From an uncultured Succinivibrio sp. (lineage in GTDB: Bacteria; Pseudomonadota; Gammaproteobacteria; Enterobacterales; Succinivibrionaceae): a stretch of DNA of 64,000 nt. The position numbers were made by a program, and so were the translations under genes. This document shows positions 47,004 through 56,058 of this stretch, piece by piece; position 1 is the stretch's first letter, and each line of letters starts with the position of its first letter. The DNA lies in the NCBI GenBank assembly GCA_934218695.1, contig CAKQDA010000001.1:140146-204145 (forward strand), in the 5' to 3' direction. The notes under the pieces were generated by a model. The model searched no databases. It saw only the letters and a list, made by a program, of their open reading frames with translations, and was not told where the DNA came from.

Positions 47004-48098
47004 ATGACTAAGATTCTTGATATTGTAAAGCCTGGTGCTGTTACCGGTGAGAATTTACAGAAGTTATTCGCTTTTGCTCGTGAGAATGGTTTCGCATTCC
47101 CTTCAGTAAACTGCGTTGGTACTGATTCAATCAATGCTGTTATTGAGGCAGGTGCCAAGGCTAAGTCACCAGTTATGGTACAGTTCTCTAACGGTGGTGC
47201 TTCATTCATCGCTGGCAAGGGTATCAAAGTTGACCGTCCACAGGGCGCTGCTATCTTAGGTGCTATTTCAGGAGCTTTACACGCACGTAACGTTGCTGAG
47301 TACTACGGTGTTCCTGTTGTTGTTCACACTGACCACTGCGCTAAGAAGTTACTTCCATGGATCGACGGTCTATTAGACGCTGGTGAGAAGTACTACGCAG
47401 AGCACGGTGAGCCATTATTCTCATCACACATGATCGACTTATCAGAAGAGTCATTAAAGGATAACGTTGCTCTTTGCTGCAAGTATTTAGAGCGTATGTC
47501 AAAGATCGGCATGACTCTTGAGTTAGAGTTAGGCTGCACCGGTGGTGAGGAAGACGGCGTTGACAATTCAGATAAGGATGAGTCAGCATTATATACTCAG
47601 CCAGAAGACGTAGCATATGCATACGAGGAGTTATCAAAGATTTCTCCTAACTTCACAATCGCTGCTTCATTCGGTAACGTACATGGTGTTTACAAGCCAG
47701 GTAACGTTAAGCTGAAGCCAACTATTCTGCGTGATTCACAGAAGTATGTTCACGAGAAGTTCAATACTCCTACCGACAAGCCAATCAACCTGGTATTCCA
47801 CGGTGGTTCAGGTTCAACCGAGCAGGAGATCCGTGAGTCAGTATCATACGGTGTTATCAAGATGAACATCGATACCGATACTCAGTGGGCAACATGGGAT
47901 GGTATCTTACATTACTACAAGGCTAATGAGAACCGTTTACAGGCTCAGTTAGGCGACGGTACCGATCCAGATGTTCCTAACAAGAAGTTCTACGACCCAC
48001 GTGTTTGGTTACGTAAGGGTCAGGAGTCTATGATCGCTCGTCTACAGGAAGCTTTTGACCGTTTAGGTTCAGCAGGTTCTTTAGATAAGGATTTTTAA
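47004..48098 (+). CDS. fba: Class II fructose-bisphosphate aldolase
   Basis: Zinc-dependent aldolase of glycolysis and gluconeogenesis. Signature 1 is VPVVVHTDHCAKKLLPWID with zinc and catalytic residues; signature 2 is LELELGCTGGEEDGVDN. The glycine-rich LVFHGGSGSTEQEIRE loop and IKMNIDTDTQWATW follow. The frame is open to 46929, but that lies inside the upstream hairpin; the ATG at 47004 gives MTKILDIVKPGAVTGENL and 364 aa, close to E. coli FbaA (359 aa). Strong TTA/GGT codon bias. A strong terminator follows. Confidence 0.98.
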   Translation: MTKILDIVKPGAVTGENLQKLFAFARENGFAFPSVNCVGTDSINAVIEAGAKAKSPVMVQFSNGGASFIAGKGIKVDRPQGAAILGAISGALHARNVAEYYGVPVVVHTDHCAKKLLPWIDGLLDAGEKYYAEHGEPLFSSHMIDLSEESLKDNVALCCKYLERMSKIGMTLELELGCTGGEEDGVDNSDKDESALYTQPEDVAYAYEELSKISPNFTIAASFGNVHGVYKPGNVKLKPTILRDSQKYVHEKFNTPTDKPINLVFHGGSGSTEQEIRESVSYGVIKMNIDTDTQWATWDGILHYYKANENRLQAQLGDGTDPDVPNKKFYDPRVWLRKGQESMIARLQEAFDRLGSAGSLDKDF

Positions 48099-48135
48099 TT
48101 AACTCTTTTGGCTGTAAAGTCAGATTATGTTAATC

Positions 48136-48160
48136 AAAGCCCCGCTATGCGGGGCTTTTT
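48136..48160 (+). terminator. Terminator after fba
   Basis: AAAGCCCCGC and GCGGGGCTTT form a strong GC-rich stem with a short loop and a T5 run. Confidence 0.93.
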
Positions 48161-48191
48161 CGTATATGAGATGACTTTCATTTCATCTCAG

Positions 48192-48225
48192 ACGAAAAAA
48201 GGCAACCTTTTGTAAGGCTGCCTTT
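48192..48225 (-). terminator. Terminator of fliD (minus strand)
   Basis: On the minus strand AAAGGCAGCC pairs with GGTTGCCTTT (one mismatch) around TTACAAAA and runs into six T residues. It is 24 bases past the fliD stop. Confidence 0.8.
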
Positions 48226-48248
48226 AAAAAAACAAACTTCAGGAGAAA

Positions 48249-49763
48249 CTATTTGCTTCCTGAAAGAATTGATGAAATGTATGACAGAGATGTGTTGTAG
48301 CCCGACATCAGCGAGTCAAGATTACCGTACTTGTTACGCAAAGATGTTTCATACTTTTCTAGCTTCTCTTCATTTTCACTGATTTTCTGTTCCCATTCAC
48401 TGATTTCACTTTCAACGTTTTCGATACGCTCTGACAGGATTCCACCTGTCTGTGTATATTCTTTTACATAATCGGATAACTGCTTGATTAAGCCGTCCTC
48501 GTCATCTGTAAACAGACTTACAACTGAGTTGAAAGAGTTATCAATTGACTTCTTAAAGGCATCTGAATCAAGTGACAGGGTTCCATCCTTGTTGTACTCA
48601 AGTCCACAGTCAAAGATTGACTTACCGGTATTTTCTTTGGTAAATCTTACAACCATAGTCTGCAGAGCACTCTGAATTGACTTTAACTGTGAGTCTCCAG
48701 AGAGGTCACCACCATCATACTGATTCTTACCGTCTGAGTAAGTGTTTCTCTTATACAGAGTATCCATTGATGACATAAGTTTGTTGTATGCGTCAACAAA
48801 TTCCTGCATTTTGTTTTTAGCTGCATCTTCGTCAGTTGAAACATCAACATTATAGGTGGTAAAGTTACCGTTTGAATCTTTGGTCAGCTGACTTACGGTA
48901 ATGTTCAAACCGGATACCTGGCTGTCATCAAATTTATTGGTATGACTTGTAACCTTATGTCCGTCAACCTCAATCCAAGCATCCTTACCTTCCTGATAGG
49001 ACCACTTAGAACCTGTGGTTGAGACTTTATGCTCTTCACCTGTAGCATCAGTCTGGTTTGTAGTTTCTGTATCAGGATCAAAATTAAAGACGCTCAAAGA
49101 GTCATGATCAGCAGTGTCAGTTGACTCAGTTGTGATCTTCAGATTTGAGGTGTCCTTACCGCTTGAGCCTGAGGTGACAGATAATGAATAACCGTCCTTA
49201 GTTTTGATAAGTCCTACGTTTAAGTCATAATCGTTCTGATTAATTCTCTTTCGTATAAGCTCTAAAGTGTCACCTTCCTGAATATCAACAGTGAAGGTTC
49301 TCTCTCTTGTCTGCTCAAGACCATCATCATCCTTGTAAGTTTCAGGACCTAAATCAATGGTGATTTTTCCTGCTGAAAAGCTGTTCTTAAAGCCATCAGA
49401 GGTTTTGAACTGCTGTGTTACAGATTCGGCTTTGGCAAGCTGTGTTACAGCAAGATCAAAGTTTGTGTTGGAACAGTCTGATTCGCCTGTTACTGTAAAA
49501 CAGGTATTATCCTTATTTTGTGTTGTAGTGATAGCATGAGTATTCATCGAATTCTTTTCGGTCAGTTTATCACATGCATCTTTAAAGGTGCTCATAGCGC
49601 TCTTTAAAGTATTAAGACCGTCTCGCTCGATATCAGCTTCACCCTTACGGGTAGTGGTTCTCTTCTCGTACTGCTGTCTCTTGGCGGATACAGATGCAGA
49701 AATGATGCTCTCAAAGTCTGTGCCTGAACCTACACCAGAACTGGTAATTGTTGACGATGACAT
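48249..49763 (-). CDS. fliD: Flagellar filament capping protein FliD (HAP2)
   Basis: Cap at the filament tip under which flagellin assembles. It has the FliD N-terminal domain (SGVGSGTDFESIISASVSAK, about 9-28, then the T-rich linker) and the C-terminal domain with DAAKNKMQEFVDAYNKLMSS and the terminal coiled coil (about 440-490) ending MSGYNTSLSYISSILSGSK. At 504 aa it lies within the family range. RBS GGGAGG precedes the ATG. A sigma-28-type promoter lies 60-86 bases upstream. It stands alone, far from the flagellin and without fliS. Confidence 0.92.
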   Translation of the reverse strand: MSSSTITSSGVGSGTDFESIISASVSAKRQQYEKRTTTRKGEADIERDGLNTLKSAMSTFKDACDKLTEKNSMNTHAITTTQNKDNTCFTVTGESDCSNTNFDLAVTQLAKAESVTQQFKTSDGFKNSFSAGKITIDLGPETYKDDDGLEQTRERTFTVDIQEGDTLELIRKRINQNDYDLNVGLIKTKDGYSLSVTSGSSGKDTSNLKITTESTDTADHDSLSVFNFDPDTETTNQTDATGEEHKVSTTGSKWSYQEGKDAWIEVDGHKVTSHTNKFDDSQVSGLNITVSQLTKDSNGNFTTYNVDVSTDEDAAKNKMQEFVDAYNKLMSSMDTLYKRNTYSDGKNQYDGGDLSGDSQLKSIQSALQTMVVRFTKENTGKSIFDCGLEYNKDGTLSLDSDAFKKSIDNSFNSVVSLFTDDEDGLIKQLSDYVKEYTQTGGILSERIENVESEISEWEQKISENEEKLEKYETSLRNKYGNLDSLMSGYNTSLSYISSILSGSK

Positions 49764-49822
49764 TTTAAACCTCCCAGTTAACCTATTTTTATAATAGGCT
49801 AAAAGCCCACCTCTATAACCTT

Positions 49823-49849
49823 ATAACGGCTCAGTGGAGTGTAACTTTA
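49823..49849 (-). promoter_or_regulatory. Sigma-28 (FliA) promoter of fliD
   Basis: On the minus strand TAAA, then exactly 15 bases, then GCCGTTAT matches TAAA-N15-GCCGATAA at 10 of 12 defined positions, including the extended TAAAGTT. It lies 60 bases before the fliD ATG. Confidence 0.8.
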
Positions 49850-49933
49850 ATCTTTAGAGAGAAATTTTGAATATTTGTGAATGCATCTCTCATAGTAGTA
49901 TATGAGAGATGCAAATGATGTGCCAGTTACAGA

Positions 49934-51289
49934 TTAATCTTCAAGTAACTGCTTGTGGAGGTCATTTAGGGCTTCAGTTGTATCTCCATCCTTTAAAAGG
50001 AAGCACAGGTTGTGACGAGATGCACCGTAGCAGATCATTCTTACAGGGAACTTGTTGATTGCATCAAAAGCTTTTGTAATAACGCCTGAGTTTTCTGACA
50101 TTCTGTTGCCGATAATGGCAATAAGTGGCAGACCGGTTTCAACCTTTACGTGGCAGAACTGACGAAGCTCGTTTAACATATTTTCACTGATTTCAGTCTT
50201 ACCTGAGGTGGTAGTGCCTGCATCGATGGTAACTGCAATAGAAATCTCTGAGGTGGATACCAGATCAATTGAGTGATTGTACTTGGCAAAAACAGAGAAT
50301 ACATTTGCAAGGAAGCCTGTAGCACCAACCATTACAGGTGATGACAGAACGATTAAAGTCTGGTTCTTACGCAGGGCCAGTGCTCTGAAGTGAGGCTCAC
50401 TCTTGGTTACAGGACGGACCCAGGTGCCACCCTTTTCAGGTTCTTTTGAAGAGCCTACAAAAATAGGAATTTCCTGTCTTACAGCAGGGATCATGGTAGA
50501 AGGATGCAGAACCTTGGCGCCGAAATTTGCCATTTCCGCAGCTTCAATATAGGTTAACTCTGGAATTGGTTTTGCAGTCTTTACAACACGAGGATCAGTT
50601 GTAAACACACCTGCTACGTCAGTCCAGATTGAAATTGTTGCAACACCTAAAGCTTCGCCCAATAAAGCAGCAGTGTAGTCAGAACCGCCACGGCCTAATG
50701 TTGTGGTCTCACCCATGGTGTTTGAACCGATGAAACCCTGGGTAATGATAATGGTTTTATCACTGATTAGTGGCAGGAGCTTGTCATGAGCTAATACCTT
50801 AATTTCCTCACAGACAGGTTTAGCGCAGCTGAACTTTGAGTCTGTACGCATTACGGTACGGACATCAAACCACTGTGCATCTGTGCCGTAGTGTTTGAAC
50901 AGAGCAACAAACAGGTATGATGACATCAGCTCGCCGTGAGATACAATGCTGTCTGTTAACTGATCATTTGTACCTTTGTTGGCTAAAAGAGTCTGTTCTT
51001 TAATCTCTTTTAAATGACCTTCAATATAGTTGCGAAGTTCATGCTGATTTTCAAGATGAATAATGATCTGCTCGTGGATATCACGCAACTTTTCAATTAT
51101 TTCGTTAATTTTTGAATCGCTGCATTTTCCTGATGCCAGTTCTACCAACAAATTTGTAACGCCAGAACATGCTGAGATAACAACAATACGTGAGTTCTTA
51201 TTGCCGACAACCACCTTGTAGCTTGATGTCATTGCATCAAAATTACCAACAGAGGTACCGCCGAATTTAGCTATATCTAAATTTTCCAT
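49934..51289 (-). CDS. lysC: Aspartokinase, LysC type (monofunctional)
   Basis: First enzyme of the aspartate-family pathway. The N-terminal kinase motif is IAKFGGTSVGNFDAM, followed by VVISACSGVTNLLVELA and the LGRGGSDYTAALLGEAL nucleotide site. The C-terminal part (from about residue 310) has two ACT domains (VFAKYNHSIDLVSTSEISIA), so feedback inhibition is expected. The frame is open to a TTG at 51310, but the ATG at 51289 (MENLDIAKFGG) matches the E. coli LysC start and is used: 451 aa against 449. No homoserine dehydrogenase fusion. No lysine riboswitch could be recognised in the 300-bp AT-rich leader. Confidence 0.95.
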   Translation of the reverse strand: MENLDIAKFGGTSVGNFDAMTSSYKVVVGNKNSRIVVISACSGVTNLLVELASGKCSDSKINEIIEKLRDIHEQIIIHLENQHELRNYIEGHLKEIKEQTLLANKGTNDQLTDSIVSHGELMSSYLFVALFKHYGTDAQWFDVRTVMRTDSKFSCAKPVCEEIKVLAHDKLLPLISDKTIIITQGFIGSNTMGETTTLGRGGSDYTAALLGEALGVATISIWTDVAGVFTTDPRVVKTAKPIPELTYIEAAEMANFGAKVLHPSTMIPAVRQEIPIFVGSSKEPEKGGTWVRPVTKSEPHFRALALRKNQTLIVLSSPVMVGATGFLANVFSVFAKYNHSIDLVSTSEISIAVTIDAGTTTSGKTEISENMLNELRQFCHVKVETGLPLIAIIGNRMSENSGVITKAFDAINKFPVRMICYGASRHNLCFLLKDGDTTEALNDLHKQLLED

Positions 51290-51588
51290 TTTAATAAATA
51301 CAAAATCCAAAAATTAAAAACGAAAGTTAAAGCATAATGATATGAATACAAAATACTTATGGCAATTCTAATATACTTTTAGCCTAATTTGGTGCATAAT
51401 TGTGCATTCTCTGAAAATCCTTTCCTTTTAGAAACTGAAAATGTTTGGAAGTTAGAAGGAAATCAATCTCATACATATATTCAAAAAAAATCAGTTAATT
51501 TGCTTATGTGAAATAGGCAAAAAGCTGATTTATTTTTTTGAGATGTTTTTTACAGTATAGCTTTTGAAATTTATATCTGGTAGAAAAA

Positions 51589-52332
51589 GTGTTTAACAAG
51601 AGTTTATTTCAATTGGGTGCCCGCCATTCCATTCCAATATGTTTAGGCTACCTCTCAGTAGGTACTGCCTACGCTGTTATGGCAAAACAGTCTGGTTACT
51701 CAGATTTTGAGACAGTTCTTATGTCTATGATCTGCTATAGCGGATCAGGTCAGTTTTTTGCTGTAACTTCAGCTAAAGACAGTGCAAGCCTTATTGCAAT
51801 TTGCATAGGTCTTATCATTTTTAACTTCCGATACTTTATTATGAGTACCTGTGTTTTTGCCCGTTTTGACAAATTAAGCAATATAAAGAGAGCTTTCTTT
51901 TCTCATTTTATTACTGATGAGCCCTTTGCGATTTTTACAACGGCAAAAAAAGATTTGATAAGCTCATCCTATTTTGCAGGATTATTTCTGGTTTCATGGT
52001 GTTCATGGGTATCAGGCGCAATCATAGGAACACTTGCCACAAACTATTTGCCGCTTAATCTGATTCAGGCTATGAATATTGCTCTGTACGCGCTGTTCAT
52101 AGCGATAGTGGTTCCGGCAGCAAAGGGTAACAGCAAACTTTTAGTGATTGTTATCTGTGCTGCTGTTTTAAACGTTGTTCTGTCCAAATTTATGGACAGC
52201 TGCTGGGCTATTCTCTGTACAATTATTGTCTGTTCATTTGTGGGCGCATTTTTTACAGACAGCAGAAAGAATGCTGATGACAGCAACATTAGCAGTGAAA
52301 CAGCTGATAAACAGAAAAGAGGAGCAGACTGA
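51589..52332 (+). CDS. azlC: AzlC-family branched-chain amino acid exporter, large subunit
   Basis: Inner-membrane protein of 247 aa with about seven helices. The family start is visible (GARHSIPICLGYLSVGTAYA, then MAKQSGYSDFETVLMSMICY), as is the conserved FNFRYFIMS. Relatives (AzlC, YgaZ) export valine and other branched-chain or related amino acids with a small AzlD/YgaH partner, which is encoded next with a 1-base overlap. The start is GTG at 51589; no ATG fits. The Lys/Asp-rich tail is cytoplasmic. Substrate not provable from sequence. Confidence 0.9.
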   Translation: MFNKSLFQLGARHSIPICLGYLSVGTAYAVMAKQSGYSDFETVLMSMICYSGSGQFFAVTSAKDSASLIAICIGLIIFNFRYFIMSTCVFARFDKLSNIKRAFFSHFITDEPFAIFTTAKKDLISSSYFAGLFLVSWCSWVSGAIIGTLATNYLPLNLIQAMNIALYALFIAIVVPAAKGNSKLLVIVICAAVLNVVLSKFMDSCWAILCTIIVCSFVGAFFTDSRKNADDSNISSETADKQKRGAD

Positions 52333-52643
52333 TGGATAGCAAGTATTATATTTCTATTGTGCTTTTGTCTTTTTTAATGACATATCCGATAAGAAGCATT
52401 CCTGCTCTTTTTATTTCCAAACTCGAACTTACTCCATACTGGCAACGCTTTTTAGATCTGGTTCCATACACTGCACTTACAGCACTGGTGTTTCCTGGAG
52501 TTTTTTACTGTATTGACAACAGTCAGTACGCTGCATATATCGGAACAGCAGTTGCACTGGTAGCAGCTATTGCCAAGATGTCTTTATCGGTTGTGGTTTT
52601 ACTTGCTGTAGCCGCCTCGTATATTGCGATAGTTGCAGTTTAA
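52332..52643 (+). CDS. azlD: AzlD-family exporter small subunit
   Basis: A 103-aa protein with three to four hydrophobic helices and the AzlD motif SFLMTYPIRSIPALFISKLE, including the charged RxxP region. Its ATG overlaps the azlC stop by one base (TGATG), so the two are translationally coupled and act as a pair. Confidence 0.9.
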   Translation: MDSKYYISIVLLSFLMTYPIRSIPALFISKLELTPYWQRFLDLVPYTALTALVFPGVFYCIDNSQYAAYIGTAVALVAAIAKMSLSVVVLLAVAASYIAIVAV

Positions 52644-52670
52644 ATATCTGCTTTAAAAAAACTATACATT

Positions 52671-52713
52671 TAAAAAAAAGTCTGTTTTTATAGAAGAGAA
52701 CAGGCCTTTTTTT
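52671..52713 (+). terminator. Terminator after azlCD
   Basis: AAAGTCTGTT pairs imperfectly with AACAGGCCTTT and is followed by a long T-run. Confidence 0.7.
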
Positions 52714-52831
52714 TCTTTAATTTTCAAAATAATAGATAAAAATGTAAAATGTATGTTTATTTAAAATACATTTAGTTGTATATTTAAAGTGTATATAATG
52801 TTGGTTTAATGTTTTTTAGCAGGTAAAAAGA

Positions 52832-53521
52832 ATGGAATCATTTAAAGATCTGGCATTAAGAATTCTTGAAAAATCTCAGAACTTTCAGAAATTAAAAGAA
52901 AACCTGTTCTCAGAGTCATATAAAGAGGAACGAACTGCAGACAGCCTTAAAACTGGCAGTTGCGATGACTTCTGTTCTTACAGAAATTCAACAGGGAAGG
53001 ATGATATAAATTTATTAGATGAGAACGACGTATATTCAGTAAAGGATATTTCTGTTCTTACAGATATTCCTGAGTGGACTTTACGCCGAAAAATCAGAAA
53101 CGGAGAACTTAAGGCTAGCGTAGCTCAGGACAGTAAGAATCCAGGAAAGGCCCGTTTTGTTGTTTTAAGAGAAGATCTTAAAGCGTTCATGGATAAGAAC
53201 AATAATACAATAACTGGCAGGCGTGACAAAGAGCATAATTATGAATTCAGGAAATTTTATGACCGTTTTACTGAAGAATTTGATGATGTCATTGATTATG
53301 GAAAACTTGAGATTAAAAGGGATGAGCTGGATATGAAAGCAGAAGCAGTTGATAACCTTAAGGTTCAGAGAGATATTATTGAAAAACAGATGATGATCAA
53401 AAGACTCGAGATCGAAAAGAAGCTTTATCAGAACGTAAACTTTGACGGTAAAAAACTGACAAAGTGTAAACAAGGCTCCTTTATGGAAAAGATCAGAGAC
53501 TTTATGAGTCATGAATTATAA
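52832..53521 (+). CDS. Helix-turn-helix protein with C-terminal coiled coil, unknown function
   Basis: A 229-aa protein in three parts. Residues 1-65 are charged and variable. Residues about 68-125 form an excisionase/MerR-like DNA-binding segment (YSVKDISVLTDIPEWTLRRK, then RNGELKAS and ARFVVLREDLKAFM), the pattern in which a helix-turn-helix is followed by a wing ending in a helix. Residues 140-215 are Lys/Glu-rich coiled coil. There is no signal or membrane segment. AT-rich upstream region and single-gene context. It is not next to an integrase, so phage origin is possible but unsupported; a nucleoid-associated or regulatory role is equally open. Confidence 0.6.
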   Translation: MESFKDLALRILEKSQNFQKLKENLFSESYKEERTADSLKTGSCDDFCSYRNSTGKDDINLLDENDVYSVKDISVLTDIPEWTLRRKIRNGELKASVAQDSKNPGKARFVVLREDLKAFMDKNNNTITGRRDKEHNYEFRKFYDRFTEEFDDVIDYGKLEIKRDELDMKAEAVDNLKVQRDIIEKQMMIKRLEIEKKLYQNVNFDGKKLTKCKQGSFMEKIRDFMSHEL

Positions 53522-53540
53522 GCATGCTGTTTAATAAAAC

Positions 53541-53568
53541 AAAAACCCCGCTCAAAAGCGAGGTTTCC
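53541..53568 (-). terminator. Terminator of maoP, usable in both directions
   Basis: AAACCTCGCT and AGCGGGGTTT (minus strand, one mismatch) with a 4-nt loop and T-rich tail lie 28 bases past the maoP stop. The other strand ends in TTT only, so the minus direction is stronger. Confidence 0.75.
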
Positions 53569-53593
53569 TAAAATAACTGAGTAGAGGTAAGGC

Positions 53594-53950
53594 CTAGTCT
53601 AAAGAAGACTCATCAGATGATGATGAGCTGCCACCCATAAATCCGTTATTGATGTCTTCGTCATTGCCAACAGAGCACAGACGGTGAAGGTGACGAGGCT
53701 GAATAACCTGTAAGTACTTTTTGAAGATCTTTGCGCTGCGATCTGTGATTACTTCATCAGAAGTGATCTGCTTTAAAAATTCTTTTTCTTCAGGAGTCTT
53801 TGGTTTGCGAGTGCCCTTGTAAAGCTCCATCATAGCAGTACCGCACTGCTCTAAAAGATTTGATTCATTAATTGTGAAATCACCACTGCGACGAATACCA
53901 CGTGCAAAGTGCTGGAAATCATTAAAAGGCTTTTCTGACTCAAAGCTCAT
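53594..53950 (-). CDS. maoP: MaoP / YifE-like protein (DUF413)
   Basis: Small soluble protein of 118 aa matching E. coli YifE/MaoP, needed with the maoS site for organisation of the chromosomal Ori macrodomain. Matching features: NDFQHFARGIRRSGDFTINE near the start (E. coli has a PRGFSRHGDFTI block), LLEQCGTAMMELYKGTRKP, TPEEKEFL, and SAKIFKKYLQVIQPRHLHRL. The tail is Ser/Gly/Asp-rich. RBS GAGGA is before the ATG. Its presence is a gammaproteobacterial marker. No maoS-like site was sought successfully. Confidence 0.88.
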   Translation of the reverse strand: MSFESEKPFNDFQHFARGIRRSGDFTINESNLLEQCGTAMMELYKGTRKPKTPEEKEFLKQITSDEVITDRSAKIFKKYLQVIQPRHLHRLCSVGNDEDINNGFMGGSSSSSDESSLD

Positions 53951-54354
53951 CTGTTAATCCTCAATATTTAGACAGTTCATGTCGTTTCAATAATCTTTAG
54001 ATTATATAATTTTTTTATTTTGTTGTGTAGATGCAGGGAAGATAAATGTGCAGATTATTGTGCTGTTTACTGAATTTTTCTCTTACAGGCAAATAGAGCC
54101 ACTGCAGTTTTTTTATGGTAATGAGTTCAATTATCTTGAAAAAATCAAATCCATGTCGCAAATTTTCTATTTTTTTGTAAAGACGAATGGTACTAACATA
54201 TTGATAATAAAGAATAAAAAAAATATTGAAAAAGTCCGGATGTTTAATAAATTACTAATAAAATTGAGTGTTTAGAGCCCATTTGTTAGAATTACACACC
54301 AGTAGAAACATATTGTTTGAAAATATTATTACCCTGGGAAATTGGAGTTAAAAA

Positions 54355-56034
54355 ATGAGTAATACTGTTGGTGAAGAGGAAAAGATCCCCCGTAACTTTA
54401 TAACCGACATTATTGATGAGGATCTTAAAGAAGGACGTACAGATCACGTAGCTACCAGATTTCCTCCAGAACCAAACGGATATCTTCATATTGGTCATGC
54501 CAAATCTATCTGTCTGAACTTTGGTTTGGCCCGTGACTACAAGGGTACATGCAACCTCAGATTTGATGATACCAATCCTGAAAAAGAGGATATGGAGTAC
54601 ATCAATTCCATCCAAAATGATGTTAAATGGTTAGGCTTTAAGTGGACCAGGATCTGTCATTCATCAGATTATTTTGAAAGACTGTATGGATATGCTCTTG
54701 AGCTTATCAATAAAGGTCTAGCTTACGTTGATGAACTCTCTCCTGATGAGATCAGAGAGTATCGCGGTACCTTAACAAAACCGGGTAAGGAAAGCCCTTA
54801 CAGAAACAGAACCGTCGAAGAGAATCTTGCTCTGTTTGAGAAGATGAAAAATGGTGAATTCAAAGAGGGACAGGCATGTCTTAGAGCCAAGATTGATATG
54901 GCCTCTCCTTTTATCTGTATGCGAGATCCTGTTATTTACCGTATCCGTTTTGCAGAGCATGCCATTACCAAGGATAAATGGTGCATTTATCCTATGTATG
55001 ACTTCACTCACTGCATTTCTGATGCTATAGAGGGAATTACACACTCAATCTGTACTCTTGAGTTCCAGGACAATAGAAGACTGTACGACTGGGTTTTAGA
55101 GCATATTTCAATTGAGGCAAGACCTCATCAGTATGAGATGAGTCGCTTAAACCTTGAAGGCTCTATTACCTCAAAGAGAAAATTAAATCTGCTTGTCAAG
55201 GAAGGTATTGTAGACGGATGGGATGATCCTAGACTTACAACCATATCAGGACTTCGCCGTCGTGGTTATACACCTGCTTCAATTAGAGAATTCTGTCGCA
55301 GAATCGGTGTAACCAAGCAGGATAACGTAGTTGAAATGAGTGCCCTGGAGTCCTGCATCAGAGACGATCTGAACAGGAACGCCCCAAGAGCAATGGCAGT
55401 ATTGCATCCAATAAGACTTGTCATCGACAACTACGGTGCTGAAGGTGTAACTGATACATCATATACAGTAAACAATCATCCTGAAAACGAAGCTATGGGC
55501 ACAAGAACCATCAGCATCAGTAAAGAGATTTACATTGATGAGGCTGATTTCAGAGAAGAGGCCAACAAGCAGTACAAGCGCTTGAAATTAGGTCATGAGG
55601 TTCGCTTGAGAAATTCCTACATAGTAGAGGCAACCTCATGTGAGAAGGATGAGAACGGCAGGGTAACTGTTGTTCACTGCAATGCTGTTCCTGATTCTGT
55701 AGGAGCCACAGTTGAAGGCCACAAGCCAAAGGGAGTGATCCACTGGGTTGACGCAAACAACTGCTACAGGGGAACTGTAAATCTGTATGAGAACCTGTTT
55801 AATGTTCCAAATCCAGGTGCAGCTGATGACTTTTTGTCTACAGTAAATAAGAATTCCAAGACCGTAATTGAAAATGCGGTTCTTGAGAAGAGTCTTGAGA
55901 GTGCTGAAGTAGGTCAGAGCTTCCAGTTTGAGAGAGAAGGTTATTTCTGCGTTGACAGTAGAAATTCCAAGCCTAACAGTCCAGAGTTTAATATGACTGT
56001 GGCTTTAAGAGAAAATAAAAAAGTTTCAGTATAA
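54355..56034 (+). CDS. glnS: Glutaminyl-tRNA synthetase
   Basis: Class I synthetase charging tRNA-Gln. The HIGH motif lies in [16 protein letters not shown] (His45-His48). The second signature reads ITSKRKL (271-277), where E. coli has MSKRKL after Val, so Thr replaces Met. The glutamine-specific fold continues with the anticodon-binding beta-barrels. Its 559 aa match E. coli GlnS (554 aa). The ATG at 54355 follows TTGGAG. The next gene starts 24 bases after the stop and may share the transcript. The 400-bp gap upstream is very AT-rich and holds only a non-convincing 75-codon frame at 54048-54275. Confidence 0.97.
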   Translation: MSNTVGEEEKIPRNFITDIIDEDLKEGRTDHVATRFPPEPNGYLHIGHAKSICLNFGLARDYKGTCNLRFDDTNPEKEDMEYINSIQNDVKWLGFKWTRICHSSDYFERLYGYALELINKGLAYVDELSPDEIREYRGTLTKPGKESPYRNRTVEENLALFEKMKNGEFKEGQACLRAKIDMASPFICMRDPVIYRIRFAEHAITKDKWCIYPMYDFTHCISDAIEGITHSICTLEFQDNRRLYDWVLEHISIEARPHQYEMSRLNLEGSITSKRKLNLLVKEGIVDGWDDPRLTTISGLRRRGYTPASIREFCRRIGVTKQDNVVEMSALESCIRDDLNRNAPRAMAVLHPIRLVIDNYGAEGVTDTSYTVNNHPENEAMGTRTISISKEIYIDEADFREEANKQYKRLKLGHEVRLRNSYIVEATSCEKDENGRVTVVHCNAVPDSVGATVEGHKPKGVIHWVDANNCYRGTVNLYENLFNVPNPGAADDFLSTVNKNSKTVIENAVLEKSLESAEVGQSFQFEREGYFCVDSRNSKPNSPEFNMTVALRENKKVSV

Positions 56035-56058
56035 CGATAAGTGAAAGGAGTAAATATT

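Noticed and set aside
51290..51588. Possible lysine riboswitch upstream of lysC
   Set aside because: E. coli lysC has one, so it was looked for; the leader is AT-rich and shows none of the conserved core or the long multi-helix fold.
54048..54275. 75-codon open frame upstream of glnS
   Set aside because: Extremely AT-rich (Phe/Ile/Lys/Asn), lies in the glnS promoter region and has no RBS worth the name; probably chance.
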